From Trujillonella endophytica (lineage in GTDB: Bacteria > Actinomycetota > Actinomycetes > Mycobacteriales > Geodermatophilaceae), in contig NZ_FOEE01000003.1 of assembly GCF_900110555.1 (NCBI RefSeq), forward strand, positions 310,001 to 374,000: DNA of 64,000 bases, written 5' to 3'. Under the pieces are notes generated by a model. That model was not told the DNA's origin and made no database searches. It saw only the letters and a list, made by a program, of their open reading frames with translations. Position numbers and translations under genes: made by a program. Of this stretch, positions 1 through 7,863 are shown piece after piece. Positions within the stretch are counted from its first letter, which is position 1, and each line of letters opens with the position of its first letter.

Positions 1-6
1 TGTCGC

Positions 7-1437
7 TCATCGGGTGGACTCCTCGGAGGTCGGGGTGCTGTCGGCGCCCGGCCGCGGGCCCGGTTCCGTATCGGCGTCGTCGGCGTCACGGGAGGGGAGC
101 TCCAGGCGCACCCGGGAGGGCACGTGCCGCTCGACGGCGAGCACCTGCACCCGCAGGAGTCGGGGCTCGGGTTCGTCGGCGTGGACCAGGTCGCCCGGGT
201 CCGGGGGCAGCTCGATGGTCAGAGCGGTGCCCGGCTCCGGGAGGGTGCCGGCGGCGGCGATGACCAGGCCCGCGATGGTCTCGTAGGGCCCCCGCGGCAG
301 GTCGATCGCCAGCGCCCGCTCGACCTCGTCGACGTGCACGTCTCCCGGCATCTCCCAGATCCCGTCGCCGTCCACCGGGACGTACTCGGGGTGCTCGGCG
401 TCGTGCTCGTCGGTGATCTCGCCGACCAGTTCCTCCGCGAGGTCCTCGAGGGTGATCACGCCGGCGAAGCCGCCGTACTCGTCGATCACGCAGGCCATCT
501 GGTTGTTGCTCTCCGCCAGCAGGCGCAGCGCGTCGGGCAGCGGGGTGAAGGTGGAGACGACGAGGCACTCGCGGGCGATGGCCGTCACCCGGGCGGTGTC
601 CGGCTCGGTGGTGGTGAGCAGGTCGGCCAGCCGCACCACGCCGAGGACGTCGCCGGTGTCGGCGTCGAGCACCGGATAGCGGGAGTGCCCGGAGGCCATC
701 AGCTCGCGCAGGTGGCCGATCGTGTCGGTGTCGGCCACGGTGCCCACCCGGGGGCGGGGGATCATCGCGTGCACGACGTCGCGGTTGGGGAAGTCGAGGA
801 TGCGGTCGACCAGCATCGACAGCTCCGCGGGCAGATTCCCGCTCTCCCGGGACTCCTCGACGATGTGCTCGAGGTCGCGGGCGCTGGCGGCGTGCTCGAC
901 GTCGTGCACCGGCTCGATCTTCAGCGCTCGCAGCAGCAGGTTCGAGGCCTGGTCGAACACCCAGATCAACCAGCCGAACAGCTTCAGGTACGCGGTGGTG
1001 GACGAGGCCAGCCAGCGGGCGACCGGCTCCGGCCGGGCGATCGCCAGGTTCTTCGGGAACAGCTCGCCGAACAGCATCTGCACGATCGTGGAGAACAGCA
1101 GCGCCGCCACCGCGCCGATGCCGACGCTCACCCCCGGGGGCACGGCGACGTCGCCGAGCAGGGCGCCGAGCGACTCGCCGATCAGCGGCTCGGCGACGTA
1201 CCCGACGAGCAGGCCGGTGACGGTGATGCCGAGCTGGGCGCCGGAGAGCATGAACGACGTGCGGCGGGTGACCGCCAGCGCCCGCTTGGCCGGGACGTCA
1301 CCGGCGTCGGCGCGGGCGGCCAGCGCCGAGCGGTCGACCGCCATGTAGGCGAACTCCTGGGCCACGAAGTAGCCGGTGACCGCCGTGATCGCCAGGACCA
1401 CGAGCACGCCCAGCAGGAGGGAGAGGAGCTCCGTCAC
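7..1437 (-). CDS. CNNM-domain hemolysin/CorC-type membrane protein with CBS pair
   Basis: This 476-residue membrane protein belongs to the CNNM/CorC (TlyC-like) family, thought to take part in magnesium or divalent-cation efflux. The N-terminal CNNM domain has hydrophobic segments near residues 5-30, 60-85 and 95-125. A CBS pair follows (about 215-340), ending in the family hallmark DEYGGFAGVITLEDL, and then a C-terminal CorC_HlyC domain (about 355-440). A Ser/Thr/Pro-rich tail ends the protein. The GTG start overlaps by 4 bp the stop of a 21-codon frame that I do not regard as a gene. Family members often come in adjacent pairs; a partner could lie beyond the left edge. Family call is secure, substrate is not. 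Confidence 0.9.
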   Translation of the reverse strand: MTELLSLLLGVLVVLAITAVTGYFVAQEFAYMAVDRSALAARADAGDVPAKRALAVTRRTSFMLSGAQLGITVTGLLVGYVAEPLIGESLGALLGDVAVPPGVSVGIGAVAALLFSTIVQMLFGELFPKNLAIARPEPVARWLASSTTAYLKLFGWLIWVFDQASNLLLRALKIEPVHDVEHAASARDLEHIVEESRESGNLPAELSMLVDRILDFPNRDVVHAMIPRPRVGTVADTDTIGHLRELMASGHSRYPVLDADTGDVLGVVRLADLLTTTEPDTARVTAIARECLVVSTFTPLPDALRLLAESNNQMACVIDEYGGFAGVITLEDLAEELVGEITDEHDAEHPEYVPVDGDGIWEMPGDVHVDEVERALAIDLPRGPYETIAGLVIAAAGTLPEPGTALTIELPPDPGDLVHADEPEPRLLRVQVLAVERHVPSRVRLELPSRDADDADTEPGPRPGADSTPTSEESTR

Positions 1438-1912
1438 CGGCCACGCACCGCCTCATCGGGTTCCGGGTGCGTGGCCTGCGGATCGTGATCGGTGCTCATG
1501 ACTCTCTTCGACGAGGGGACGGAGCCGCGATCGGGCCCGTGGGCAGTCAACGCGGGGGCGGGGCCGCGCGTTCCGATCATCCGCCACTGCCCGGTCCGTG
1601 AGCGGTCCGGACCGCCCGGCGGGACGGATGGGACGGACGTGCACGGGGTGACGGCGTGTGGGACCGGTTCGGTCCGCCACCTCGGCATCGGCACTACAGT
1701 CGGTTCCGACCGGATCACTCGACGCCCCGAGGTCTCGAGCATCGTCCGCCGTCGGTGTCGCGGCTCGTGCCGGCACGGCCGCCCGCCGCGTCAGCCCCGA
1801 TCGAACAGGCTCAGAACTCGCTCATGACCGCACCACCTGCCCGGCCCGCCGACGTCCTCGGCCGCGGGTCCTCGACGTCGCCCGCGCCCGACCGCCGGAG
1901 AGGGGAGCGCGC
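1438..1912. other. Intergenic region between divergent genes
   Basis: No convincing gene lies in this 475-bp gap between the leftward CNNM gene and the rightward GtrA operon. It holds a perfect 14-bp palindrome at 1602-1615 (GCGGTCC/GGACCGC), two GGGACGG-type repeats near 1621-1637, and a possible -10 hexamer (TACAGT) near 1694 on the plus strand. It presumably carries both divergent promoters. Open frames here show no recognisable protein features. Confidence 0.4.
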
Positions 1913-2422
1913 ATGACCGGGCACCCCCGCGGACTCCTCGCCCAGCTGGTCCGGTTCCTGCTCGGCTCGGGGCTCGGACTGGTGGTGGACCTCTCGGTCT
2001 TCGCGATCGCGATCGCCGCAGGGGCGCCCGCATGGGCGGCCAACGTCCTCAGCGCCGGGTGCGCCGTCGTCGTCGTCTACCTGTTCGTCACGAAGTACGC
2101 CTTCGCCCACGGGCGGTCCCGGGCCTCGTTCGCGATGTTCGTCGCGTGGTACGCGCTGTCCATCGTCGTCTTCTCGGCGCTCATCGAGCTGACGCGCGAG
2201 GGGACGGGATGGCCCGCCTTCGTCTGCAAGCTGGCGTCGCTGCCGCCGTCCTTCGCCGCCAACTTCGTGGCCAGCCGCCTGCTCCTGCGGCCTCGCCCGG
2301 CGGACGGACCGACCGGCGGGGACGCCGTCGCTCCAGAGCCGGTAGGGCCGGCGCTGCTCGCCGATCGCGACCACGCCGGTGCCGGCGGACGGCGGGCGGT
2401 CCGGCAGCAGGAGGGAATGTGA
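1913..2422 (+). CDS. GtrA-family polytopic membrane protein
   Basis: A 169-residue GtrA-like protein with four predicted membrane helices (about residues 8-28, 34-56, 71-95 and 103-125) and a short charged tail. GtrA proteins are small integral membrane proteins proposed to flip polyprenyl-phosphate-linked sugars or to assist glycosyltransferases that use them. The ATG is chosen because a purine-rich GGAGAGGGGAG lies just upstream and the helices begin soon after; a longer frame upstream lacks any membrane or family signal. It is the first gene of a five-gene operon whose members overlap. The stop overlaps the GTG of the next gene (ATGTGA). Confidence 0.85.
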   Translation: MTGHPRGLLAQLVRFLLGSGLGLVVDLSVFAIAIAAGAPAWAANVLSAGCAVVVVYLFVTKYAFAHGRSRASFAMFVAWYALSIVVFSALIELTREGTGWPAFVCKLASLPPSFAANFVASRLLLRPRPADGPTGGDAVAPEPVGPALLADRDHAGAGGRRAVRQQEGM

Positions 2423-3009
2423 CCGGGAGGGGTGACGTGGGCTCTGCGCCCGGCATCGTCGACGCGCTGCTGTTCGACCTCGACGGCACCCTGGTCGACA
2501 CCCGAGCGGCCAACTACGAGGCGTACCGGGCGGCGTTCGCCGAGTCCGGCCACGAGCTCACGTCCGAGCAGTTCGCCGGCACCTGGGGCCGGGACTCGCG
2601 GGACTTCATCCCCGACCTGCTCCCCGGCCTCGACCGGCCGGGAGTCGATGCCATCCGGGCCGCCAAGAGCCGCCGGTACGCCGACCTGCTGGACCGGACC
2701 CGGGCCAACGACGCGCTCGTGGGCTTCCTGCGGCTGGTCGCGCCGACGCACCGCACCGCGCTGGTCAGCACGGCCAAGTCGCTCAACGGCCGGCAGATCC
2801 TCGAGACGCACGGGCTGACCCCGCTGTTCGACGTCGTCGTCTGGGGTGACGACGTCGCGCGGAGCAAGCCCGATCCGGAGGGCTACCTGCGGGCCCTGGG
2901 GGCGCTCGGGGCCGACCCGGCGCGGAGCCTGGCCTTCGAGGACTCCGAGACCGGCCGGCAGGCCGCGATCGCCGCGGGCATCCCCGTCCTCGAGGTGCCG
3001 CACTTCTGA
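2419..3009 (+). CDS. HAD-superfamily phosphatase or phosphomutase
   Basis: HAD-family hydrolase of about 196 residues. Motif I is FDLDGT with the nucleophile Asp20 and acid/base Asp22, motif II is the LVST segment, motif III is the Lys of RSKPDP, and motif IV is the acidic FEDSETG. The cap domain is the alpha-helical type of beta-phosphoglucomutase-like enzymes. A second in-frame GTG at 2437 has a better-spaced GGGAGG, so the protein may be six residues shorter. It probably dephosphorylates or isomerises a small sugar or polyol phosphate made in the same operon; the substrate cannot be read from sequence. Its TGA shares bases with the ATG of the next gene. Confidence 0.85.
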   Translation: MTGRGDVGSAPGIVDALLFDLDGTLVDTRAANYEAYRAAFAESGHELTSEQFAGTWGRDSRDFIPDLLPGLDRPGVDAIRAAKSRRYADLLDRTRANDALVGFLRLVAPTHRTALVSTAKSLNGRQILETHGLTPLFDVVVWGDDVARSKPDPEGYLRALGALGADPARSLAFEDSETGRQAAIAAGIPVLEVPHF

Positions 3010-5279
3010 TGGGAAGCCTCCGCTACTCCCGGGGCCGGCTCGCGCTCATCGCCGTCGCGCTCACCTCCCTGGCGGTCTTCACCGCCGTGTGCTGGTCGGA
3101 CCTGGCCGACATGTGGGCGCAGCTGTCGGACCGCCTGTCCGGCGAGCAGTGGATCCTGCTGGGCGTCGCCGCACTGGTCCAGCTCGCCGGGCACCTGCTC
3201 CGGGCCGCCCGGACCAAGGTGGTCATCGACAAGGTGCGGATCGGCAGCCTGGCGGGCCAGTTTCGCCATCTCTCGATCGGGTACCTGTTCAACCTCGTCT
3301 ATCCGCTGCGCGTCGGCGAGGTGGTCCGCTCCTACCTGATCGCCAAGACGCTGCGCATCAGCTTCCTGTACACGCTGCTGGCCGTCGTGCTGGAGCGACT
3401 GATCGACATCGTCCTGGTCTCGGGCGCCTTCCTCGTCTTCCTCGCCGTCGTCGGCGGGCCGGTCTCCGGCGTCGTGCCGATCACCGCCGCCGTGGCCCTC
3501 GTGGTGTCCCTGGTCGCCATCGCGGCGTTCGTCGCACTCGTGCGGGAGAACCGCCTCCTGCTGCGGCTCGCGTGGCGGGTCACCAGTTGGTTCAACGGCG
3601 ACCTGGAGAACCGGGCCCGCTTCAAGCTGTGGTCGGTGATCTTCGGCTTCCAGCGCTTCCTGCGCGATCGCCGACTGCTCGCCCGCTACGGGGTCCTCGC
3701 CCTCGCCTCCTGGCTCTGCTACGCCGCCGCGGCGGTCATGGTGGCGGCGACGGTGATCCCGGAGATGACCGACCGGGACGGCTCCGTCGCCGCCGCGGCG
3801 CCGTCCGTCGCGGTCAGCTCCGGAGTGGGCAACAGTGCCCCCGGGCGCTACCTCGCCGACATCGGCGGCTTCCTGGCCGACAGCACCGACCTGACTCCCA
3901 CGGACGTGGCGACGCTCGCCGCCGCGATCTGGCTCGTCACCAACCTGCCCGTCCTGCTCGTCGCCGTGGTCGCCGTGTTCGTCAACTGGGCGCGGCGGAT
4001 CAGCGACCCGGTGGCGGAGGCCGAGCCGGCGCCGTCGGACCGCTACGTGAACAAGCTGCGCCGCGAGGAGGACATCTCGGCGTCGATGACGCACTTCCTC
4101 GACACCTACTTCCGCCGTCAGCACCTCAGCCAGGTGATGCACCGGCTGGAGGTCGACGGCAATGTCAGCCTGGTCCGCTTCTTCAAGGGCGGTTCGAACG
4201 CCGTCACCCTGCTGGCGACCAACGGTTCCGGTGAGCTGTTCGTCAAGAAGATGGTGCCGCTGGAGCACGCGCACCGGCTGAAGAACCAGCACACCTGGCT
4301 CGCCGAGCGCGTCGACCACGAGCAGCTGGTGACGGTCCTGCGCGAGCGCACCGCCGTCGACCACTACTCCATCGACCTGGAGTACCGGCCCAGCAGCGTC
4401 CCGATGTTCGAGTACGTCCACGAGAACTCCCTCGCCGAGAGCGAGGCGAAGATCGCCGAGCTCTGGGAGTACATGTACGACCGGGTCTACTCGATCGAGC
4501 CCCCGGCGTACCGGCCGGACGTCCGCGACGACTACGTCGCCGAACGGTTCGTGCTGCGGGTCCGCGCCGCCGCCCGCTCCCACCCGGCGCTGGCCGAGGC
4601 CCTCAAGGGCGACCGGATCGTCGTCAACGGCCACGAGATGGACAACTTCGACCGGGTGCTGGACCGCATCCAGCGGGCTCCCGGCGCCTGGGACGACCTG
4701 GCCGTCTTCCAACCCAGCTCGCACATCCACGGCGACCTCACCGTCGACAACATCCTCGTGGACCTGCCCGGACGCGACGTCCTGGTGATCGATCCCTCGG
4801 ACGACAACCAGCTGCGCGGCCCGGTGATCGACTTCGCCCGCCAGATGCAGTCGCTGGCCTACGGCTACGAATTCCTCAACGAGGACGAGGAGCCGGTGCT
4901 GCTGAGCGAGCAGGACGGCGTCCCGGAGATCACCTACCGCGACGCCCGGTCGGCCCGGTACGCCGAGCTGGCCGACTTCGTGACCACCGAGATCATGCCC
5001 CGCAGGCTGCTCCCCGCCGAGCAGCGCGCGGTGCTCTTCCACGTGGGGCTGTTCTACGGTCGGATGCTCACCCACCGCGTGGCCATCAACTCCGGGACCG
5101 TGCTCAAGTACTACGGCGTGTGCATCCAGGCGCTCAACCGGTTCGTGGAGCAGTACGACCTGCCCGCACACGGGCAGGCGGACGAGACCCTCGGCGCCGA
5201 GCCGAGGCAGACCCCCGGCGCGGAGCCGAGGCAGACCCTCGGCGCGGAGCCGAGGCATGAGGAGGTCCTGACGCGGTGA
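3009..5279 (+). CDS. Lipid flippase-like membrane domain fused to a phosphotransferase (kinase) domain
   Basis: A 756-residue two-part protein. Residues 1 to about 330 form a polytopic domain of the lysylphosphatidylglycerol-synthase transmembrane/YbhN type (LERLIDIVLV in a helix; conserved YPLRVGEVVRSYL), a family linked to flipping of lipid-linked substrates. From about residue 350 follows a cytosolic domain of the aminoglycoside/choline-kinase fold: FVKK, then HIHGDLTVDN with catalytic Asp576 and Asn581, and Asp595 in VIDPSDD as metal ligand. The C-terminus carries three copies of an eight-residue repeat. The neighbours suggest that it phosphorylates a precursor used by the nucleotidyltransferase, or handles the lipid-linked product. 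MprF-type enzymes have a flippase of this family but an unrelated second domain. Confidence 0.8.
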   Translation: MGSLRYSRGRLALIAVALTSLAVFTAVCWSDLADMWAQLSDRLSGEQWILLGVAALVQLAGHLLRAARTKVVIDKVRIGSLAGQFRHLSIGYLFNLVYPLRVGEVVRSYLIAKTLRISFLYTLLAVVLERLIDIVLVSGAFLVFLAVVGGPVSGVVPITAAVALVVSLVAIAAFVALVRENRLLLRLAWRVTSWFNGDLENRARFKLWSVIFGFQRFLRDRRLLARYGVLALASWLCYAAAAVMVAATVIPEMTDRDGSVAAAAPSVAVSSGVGNSAPGRYLADIGGFLADSTDLTPTDVATLAAAIWLVTNLPVLLVAVVAVFVNWARRISDPVAEAEPAPSDRYVNKLRREEDISASMTHFLDTYFRRQHLSQVMHRLEVDGNVSLVRFFKGGSNAVTLLATNGSGELFVKKMVPLEHAHRLKNQHTWLAERVDHEQLVTVLRERTAVDHYSIDLEYRPSSVPMFEYVHENSLAESEAKIAELWEYMYDRVYSIEPPAYRPDVRDDYVAERFVLRVRAAARSHPALAEALKGDRIVVNGHEMDNFDRVLDRIQRAPGAWDDLAVFQPSSHIHGDLTVDNILVDLPGRDVLVIDPSDDNQLRGPVIDFARQMQSLAYGYEFLNEDEEPVLLSEQDGVPEITYRDARSARYAELADFVTTEIMPRRLLPAEQRAVLFHVGLFYGRMLTHRVAINSGTVLKYYGVCIQALNRFVEQYDLPAHGQADETLGAEPRQTPGAEPRQTLGAEPRHEEVLTR
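5184..5255 (+). repeat. Three in-frame 24-bp tandem repeats
   Basis: Three directly adjacent 24-bp units, nearly identical, encode (E/Q)T(L/P)GAEPR three times at the C-terminal end of the flippase-kinase protein. Units 2 and 3 differ at one base. Unit number is likely to vary between strains by slippage without shifting frame, changing only the length of a disordered tail. Confidence 0.9.
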
Positions 5280-6043
5280 AGGCCGTCATCGCCATCCCGG
5301 CCTACAACTGCGGCCCGCAGATCGGCCGCGTGCTCGACGAGATCACCGACGAGCTGGCCGCGCGGGTGGCCGAGATCTGGGTGATCGACAACCGCAGCAC
5401 CGACGACACCCTGCAGCGGGCGCTGGACCACCGGCGGTCGGGCCGGCTCCCCAACCTGCGGGTGTTCCGGAACCGGCAGAACAACAGCCTGGGCGGCACC
5501 CACAAGGTGGCGTTCGAGCACGCCCGCGCCGCGGGCCACACCCACGTGGTCATCCTGCACGGCGACAACCAGGCCAGGAGTGACGAGGCCGGGCTGCTGC
5601 TGGACCTCGCCGAGGCCCATCCCGAGACGCAGACGGTGCTCGGCTCGCGCTTCAGCCGGCATTCCCGCCTGCACGGCTACGACGCGAAGCGGATCTGGGG
5701 CAACCGGGCGCTCAACGCCGTCTACAGCGTCGTGGCCCTGCGCCGGCTCCAGGACCTCGGGTCGGGGCTGAACCTGTTCGCGCTGCGCGACCTGGACCCG
5801 GCGACCTACCTGCGGTTCGCGAACCATCTGACCTTCAACTACGAGCTGATCCTCGACCTGGTGCGCCGGGGCGTGCGCTTCGCCTACCTGCCCATCACCT
5901 GGCGCGAGGAGGACCAGGTGTCCAACGCGCGCAACTGGAACATCTTCCGGACCGCGCTGCGCAACCTCGCGCTGTGGCGACTGGGCCGGCGGACGTCGGA
6001 CCCCGCTCCGGACCGGGACTACGAGTGGGACGAGGTCCGGTGA
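5276..6043 (+). CDS. GT2-family glycosyltransferase
   Basis: A 255-residue soluble GT-A fold glycosyltransferase of family 2. The N-terminal nucleotide-binding part has AIPAYNCGPQIG and VIDNRSTDDT; the expected acidic metal-binding site is HGDNQ. The later GSRF and GSGLNLFALR segments resemble dolichol-phosphate mannosyltransferase-like enzymes. There is no C-terminal membrane helix, so the partner for membrane anchoring could be GtrA. The GTG start overlaps the stop of the kinase gene (GTGA). It probably moves an activated sugar, or a nucleotide-activated group made by the next gene, to a polyprenyl-phosphate or wall glycan. Confidence 0.85.
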   Translation: MKAVIAIPAYNCGPQIGRVLDEITDELAARVAEIWVIDNRSTDDTLQRALDHRRSGRLPNLRVFRNRQNNSLGGTHKVAFEHARAAGHTHVVILHGDNQARSDEAGLLLDLAEAHPETQTVLGSRFSRHSRLHGYDAKRIWGNRALNAVYSVVALRRLQDLGSGLNLFALRDLDPATYLRFANHLTFNYELILDLVRRGVRFAYLPITWREEDQVSNARNWNIFRTALRNLALWRLGRRTSDPAPDRDYEWDEVR

Positions 6044-6783
6044 CGGCCACCCTGCAGGTCCTCATGCCGATGGGCGGCCTGGGTACGCGCTTCCGCAAGG
6101 TGGGCATCGCCACGCCCAAGCCGCTCATCGAGGTCGACGGCGGTCCGATGTTCCAGCGGGCGCTGCGCTCCCTGGCCGCCTGGGACGGGGCCAGGCGGGT
6201 CGTGGTCGTGGTCCGGGCCGACGACGACGCCGAGCACGGCCTCACCGGGCACGTGCTCGACGCCGAGCCCGGTGCCGACATCGTCCTGCTGCACCACGAC
6301 ACGCGCGGGGCGGTGGAGACCTGCCTGCAGGCGCGGGACCACCTCGATCCGGACCTGCCGCTGGTGATCATGGACTGCGACATCGCCTTCGACAGCCCGG
6401 CGTACTTCGCCGCCCTGGCCGGGGCGGTCGAACGGCAGGACCTCGACGGACTGCTGCTGTCGTTCCGCTCCACCGAGCCGCGCTACAGCTTCGCCGAGGT
6501 GGACGCCGACGGCCTCGTCGTCCGCACCGCCGAGAAACAGGCCATCTCCGCCGACGCCCTCATGGGCGTCTACTCCTTCACCTCGGCCCGGGTCTTCCTC
6601 GAGGCGGCCGACCGGCTGATGGCCCGCCAGATCGACGCCGCCATGCCCGAGTACTACGTCTCGCTCGTCTTCAACGAGCTGATCGCCTCCGGGCGCCGCG
6701 TCGGCCTCGTGCGCGGCGACTTCTACTGCTTCGGCACCCCCGAGGAACTGGCCGCCTACCAGGCGACCGGCCGACCGGTCTGA
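6040..6783 (+). CDS. Sugar-phosphate nucleotidyltransferase-like protein
   Basis: A 247-residue nucleotidyltransferase of the GlmU/RmlA/LicC group. The signature loop GGLGTRFRKVGIATPKPLIEV sits at residues 12-32 (Gly-rich loop, then PKP with the catalytic-type Lys), DCDIAF near residue 108 supplies the metal-binding Asp, and EKQAIS resembles the EKP motif. The start is the GTG overlapping the GT2 stop; the gene closes the operon. It should form an NDP-linked sugar or polyol from a phosphate and an NTP, fitting the kinase and HAD enzyme upstream. The activated molecule is unknown. It ends 19 bp before the convergent stress-protein gene. Confidence 0.82.
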   Translation: MTATLQVLMPMGGLGTRFRKVGIATPKPLIEVDGGPMFQRALRSLAAWDGARRVVVVVRADDDAEHGLTGHVLDAEPGADIVLLHHDTRGAVETCLQARDHLDPDLPLVIMDCDIAFDSPAYFAALAGAVERQDLDGLLLSFRSTEPRYSFAEVDADGLVVRTAEKQAISADALMGVYSFTSARVFLEAADRLMARQIDAAMPEYYVSLVFNELIASGRRVGLVRGDFYCFGTPEELAAYQATGRPV

Positions 6784-6802
6784 CCGGCGCCGGCCGGCCG
6801 GG

Positions 6803-7714
6803 TCAGCGCTCCAGCGGGACGACGGCGACCGGGCAAGCGGCGCGGTGCAGCAGCCCGTAGGTGGTCGATCCCACCCGCCCGAACCGGCCGCGGTGCCGGT
6901 GCCCGACCACCAGCAGCTCGGCGCCAGCCGAGGCGTCGAGCAGCGCCGCGGCGGCGCGGTCGCGCACGACCGTCTCGGTGATCGGCACCCCGGGCTCCCG
7001 GTCCCGCCACCCGGCGACGGCCCGGGACAGCTTCCCGCGCTCGTCCTCCTCCACGACGCTCCAGTCGACGAACGGCCCGAACCCCCCGAGGGCGGCCTCC
7101 AGGCTCGGGTCTCGCCAGGCGTGCACGGCCTCCAGGCCCGTGGCGCGGGACGCGGCCTCGGCCACCGCGAACGCCAGCACCTCGTCGTCGCCGGAACCGC
7201 CCTCGATCCCCACGACGACCGGCCGGGTCCGCGCCGCGGTCTCGTCCCACTCCTCGGGGAGGGCGATCACGGGGCACCGGGCGTGCTGGGCCACCGCGCC
7301 GGCGGTCGATCCGAGCAGCAGGCCGGGCAGCCCGCCCAGGCCGCGCCGCCCGATCACGACGAGCGCGGCGTCGGCGGACAGCGCGAGCAGCCCGTCGACG
7401 GGGTGGTCGTCGACCACCGCCGCCGTCACGTCGCCCGAGCCGGTCTCCTGCCGCACGGTGTCGGCGGCGGCCTCCACCAGCAGGGTCGCGCTCTCCTCGA
7501 ACCGGGCCTTGACCTCGCGCCCGGCCATGGGCAGGGCGTCGTCGAACCCCTGCCAGGGGGTCACGTGCACCACCAGCAGTCCCACGCCGCGGCGGCGGGC
7601 GGCCTCTGCCGCGTACAGGGCGGCCTGCACCGACGGCTCGGAGCCGTCGACGCCCACGACGACCCGCCCGCCCGCGGACACCCCTGCGCCGGTCACCGGT
7701 TTCCTCGCACGCAT
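6803..7714 (-). CDS. Tandem-domain universal stress protein
   Basis: This 303-residue protein has two UspA domains, about residues 14-155 and 160-303. Domain 1 has the full ATP-binding pattern G-x2-G-x9-G-S (GRRGLGGLPGLLLGS). Domain 2 has GHRHRGRFGRVGS, where the second glycine of the pattern is replaced by His, so only one domain may bind ATP in the classical way. Tandem Usp proteins are numerous in actinobacteria and act in dormancy, hypoxia and stress. The ATG precedes MRARKP; no strong ribosome binding site is visible. Monocistronic by position. Confidence 0.9.
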   Translation of the reverse strand: MRARKPVTGAGVSAGGRVVVGVDGSEPSVQAALYAAEAARRRGVGLLVVHVTPWQGFDDALPMAGREVKARFEESATLLVEAAADTVRQETGSGDVTAAVVDDHPVDGLLALSADAALVVIGRRGLGGLPGLLLGSTAGAVAQHARCPVIALPEEWDETAARTRPVVVGIEGGSGDDEVLAFAVAEAASRATGLEAVHAWRDPSLEAALGGFGPFVDWSVVEEDERGKLSRAVAGWRDREPGVPITETVVRDRAAAALLDASAGAELLVVGHRHRGRFGRVGSTTYGLLHRAACPVAVVPLER

Positions 7715-7800
7715 CGGTCTGCACCCGGGTCGGCATCGGCGTCGGTCATCGGACGATCCCACCGGACGGGGGCGTCCCGGGGCAAGCCGTGCGCCGACGG

Positions 7801-7836
7801 CGACGGCCGCCCGGTCGGGGGACCGGGCGGCCGTCG
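7801..7836 (-). terminator. Strong hairpin terminator after the LysM gene
   Basis: A perfect 16-bp GC-rich stem (CGACGGCCGCCCGGTC and its complement) closes on a 4-nt GGGG loop, 27 bp beyond the stop of the leftward LysM gene. There is no T tract, as is usual in high-GC actinobacteria. Confidence 0.75.
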
Positions 7837-7863
7837 GCGCGCTCTGGAGGACTCGGGGGAGCC

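Noticed and set aside
1434-1742. Minus-strand frame overlapping the CNNM start
   Set aside because: No domain, arginine/proline-rich composition typical of a shadow, and no conserved context; only its last 21 codons have a plausible start.
6781-6805. Possible hairpin between the nucleotidyltransferase and stress-protein genes
   Set aside because: Only a 5-bp TGACC/GGTCA outer stem pairs cleanly; the GC-rich centre can fold many ways.
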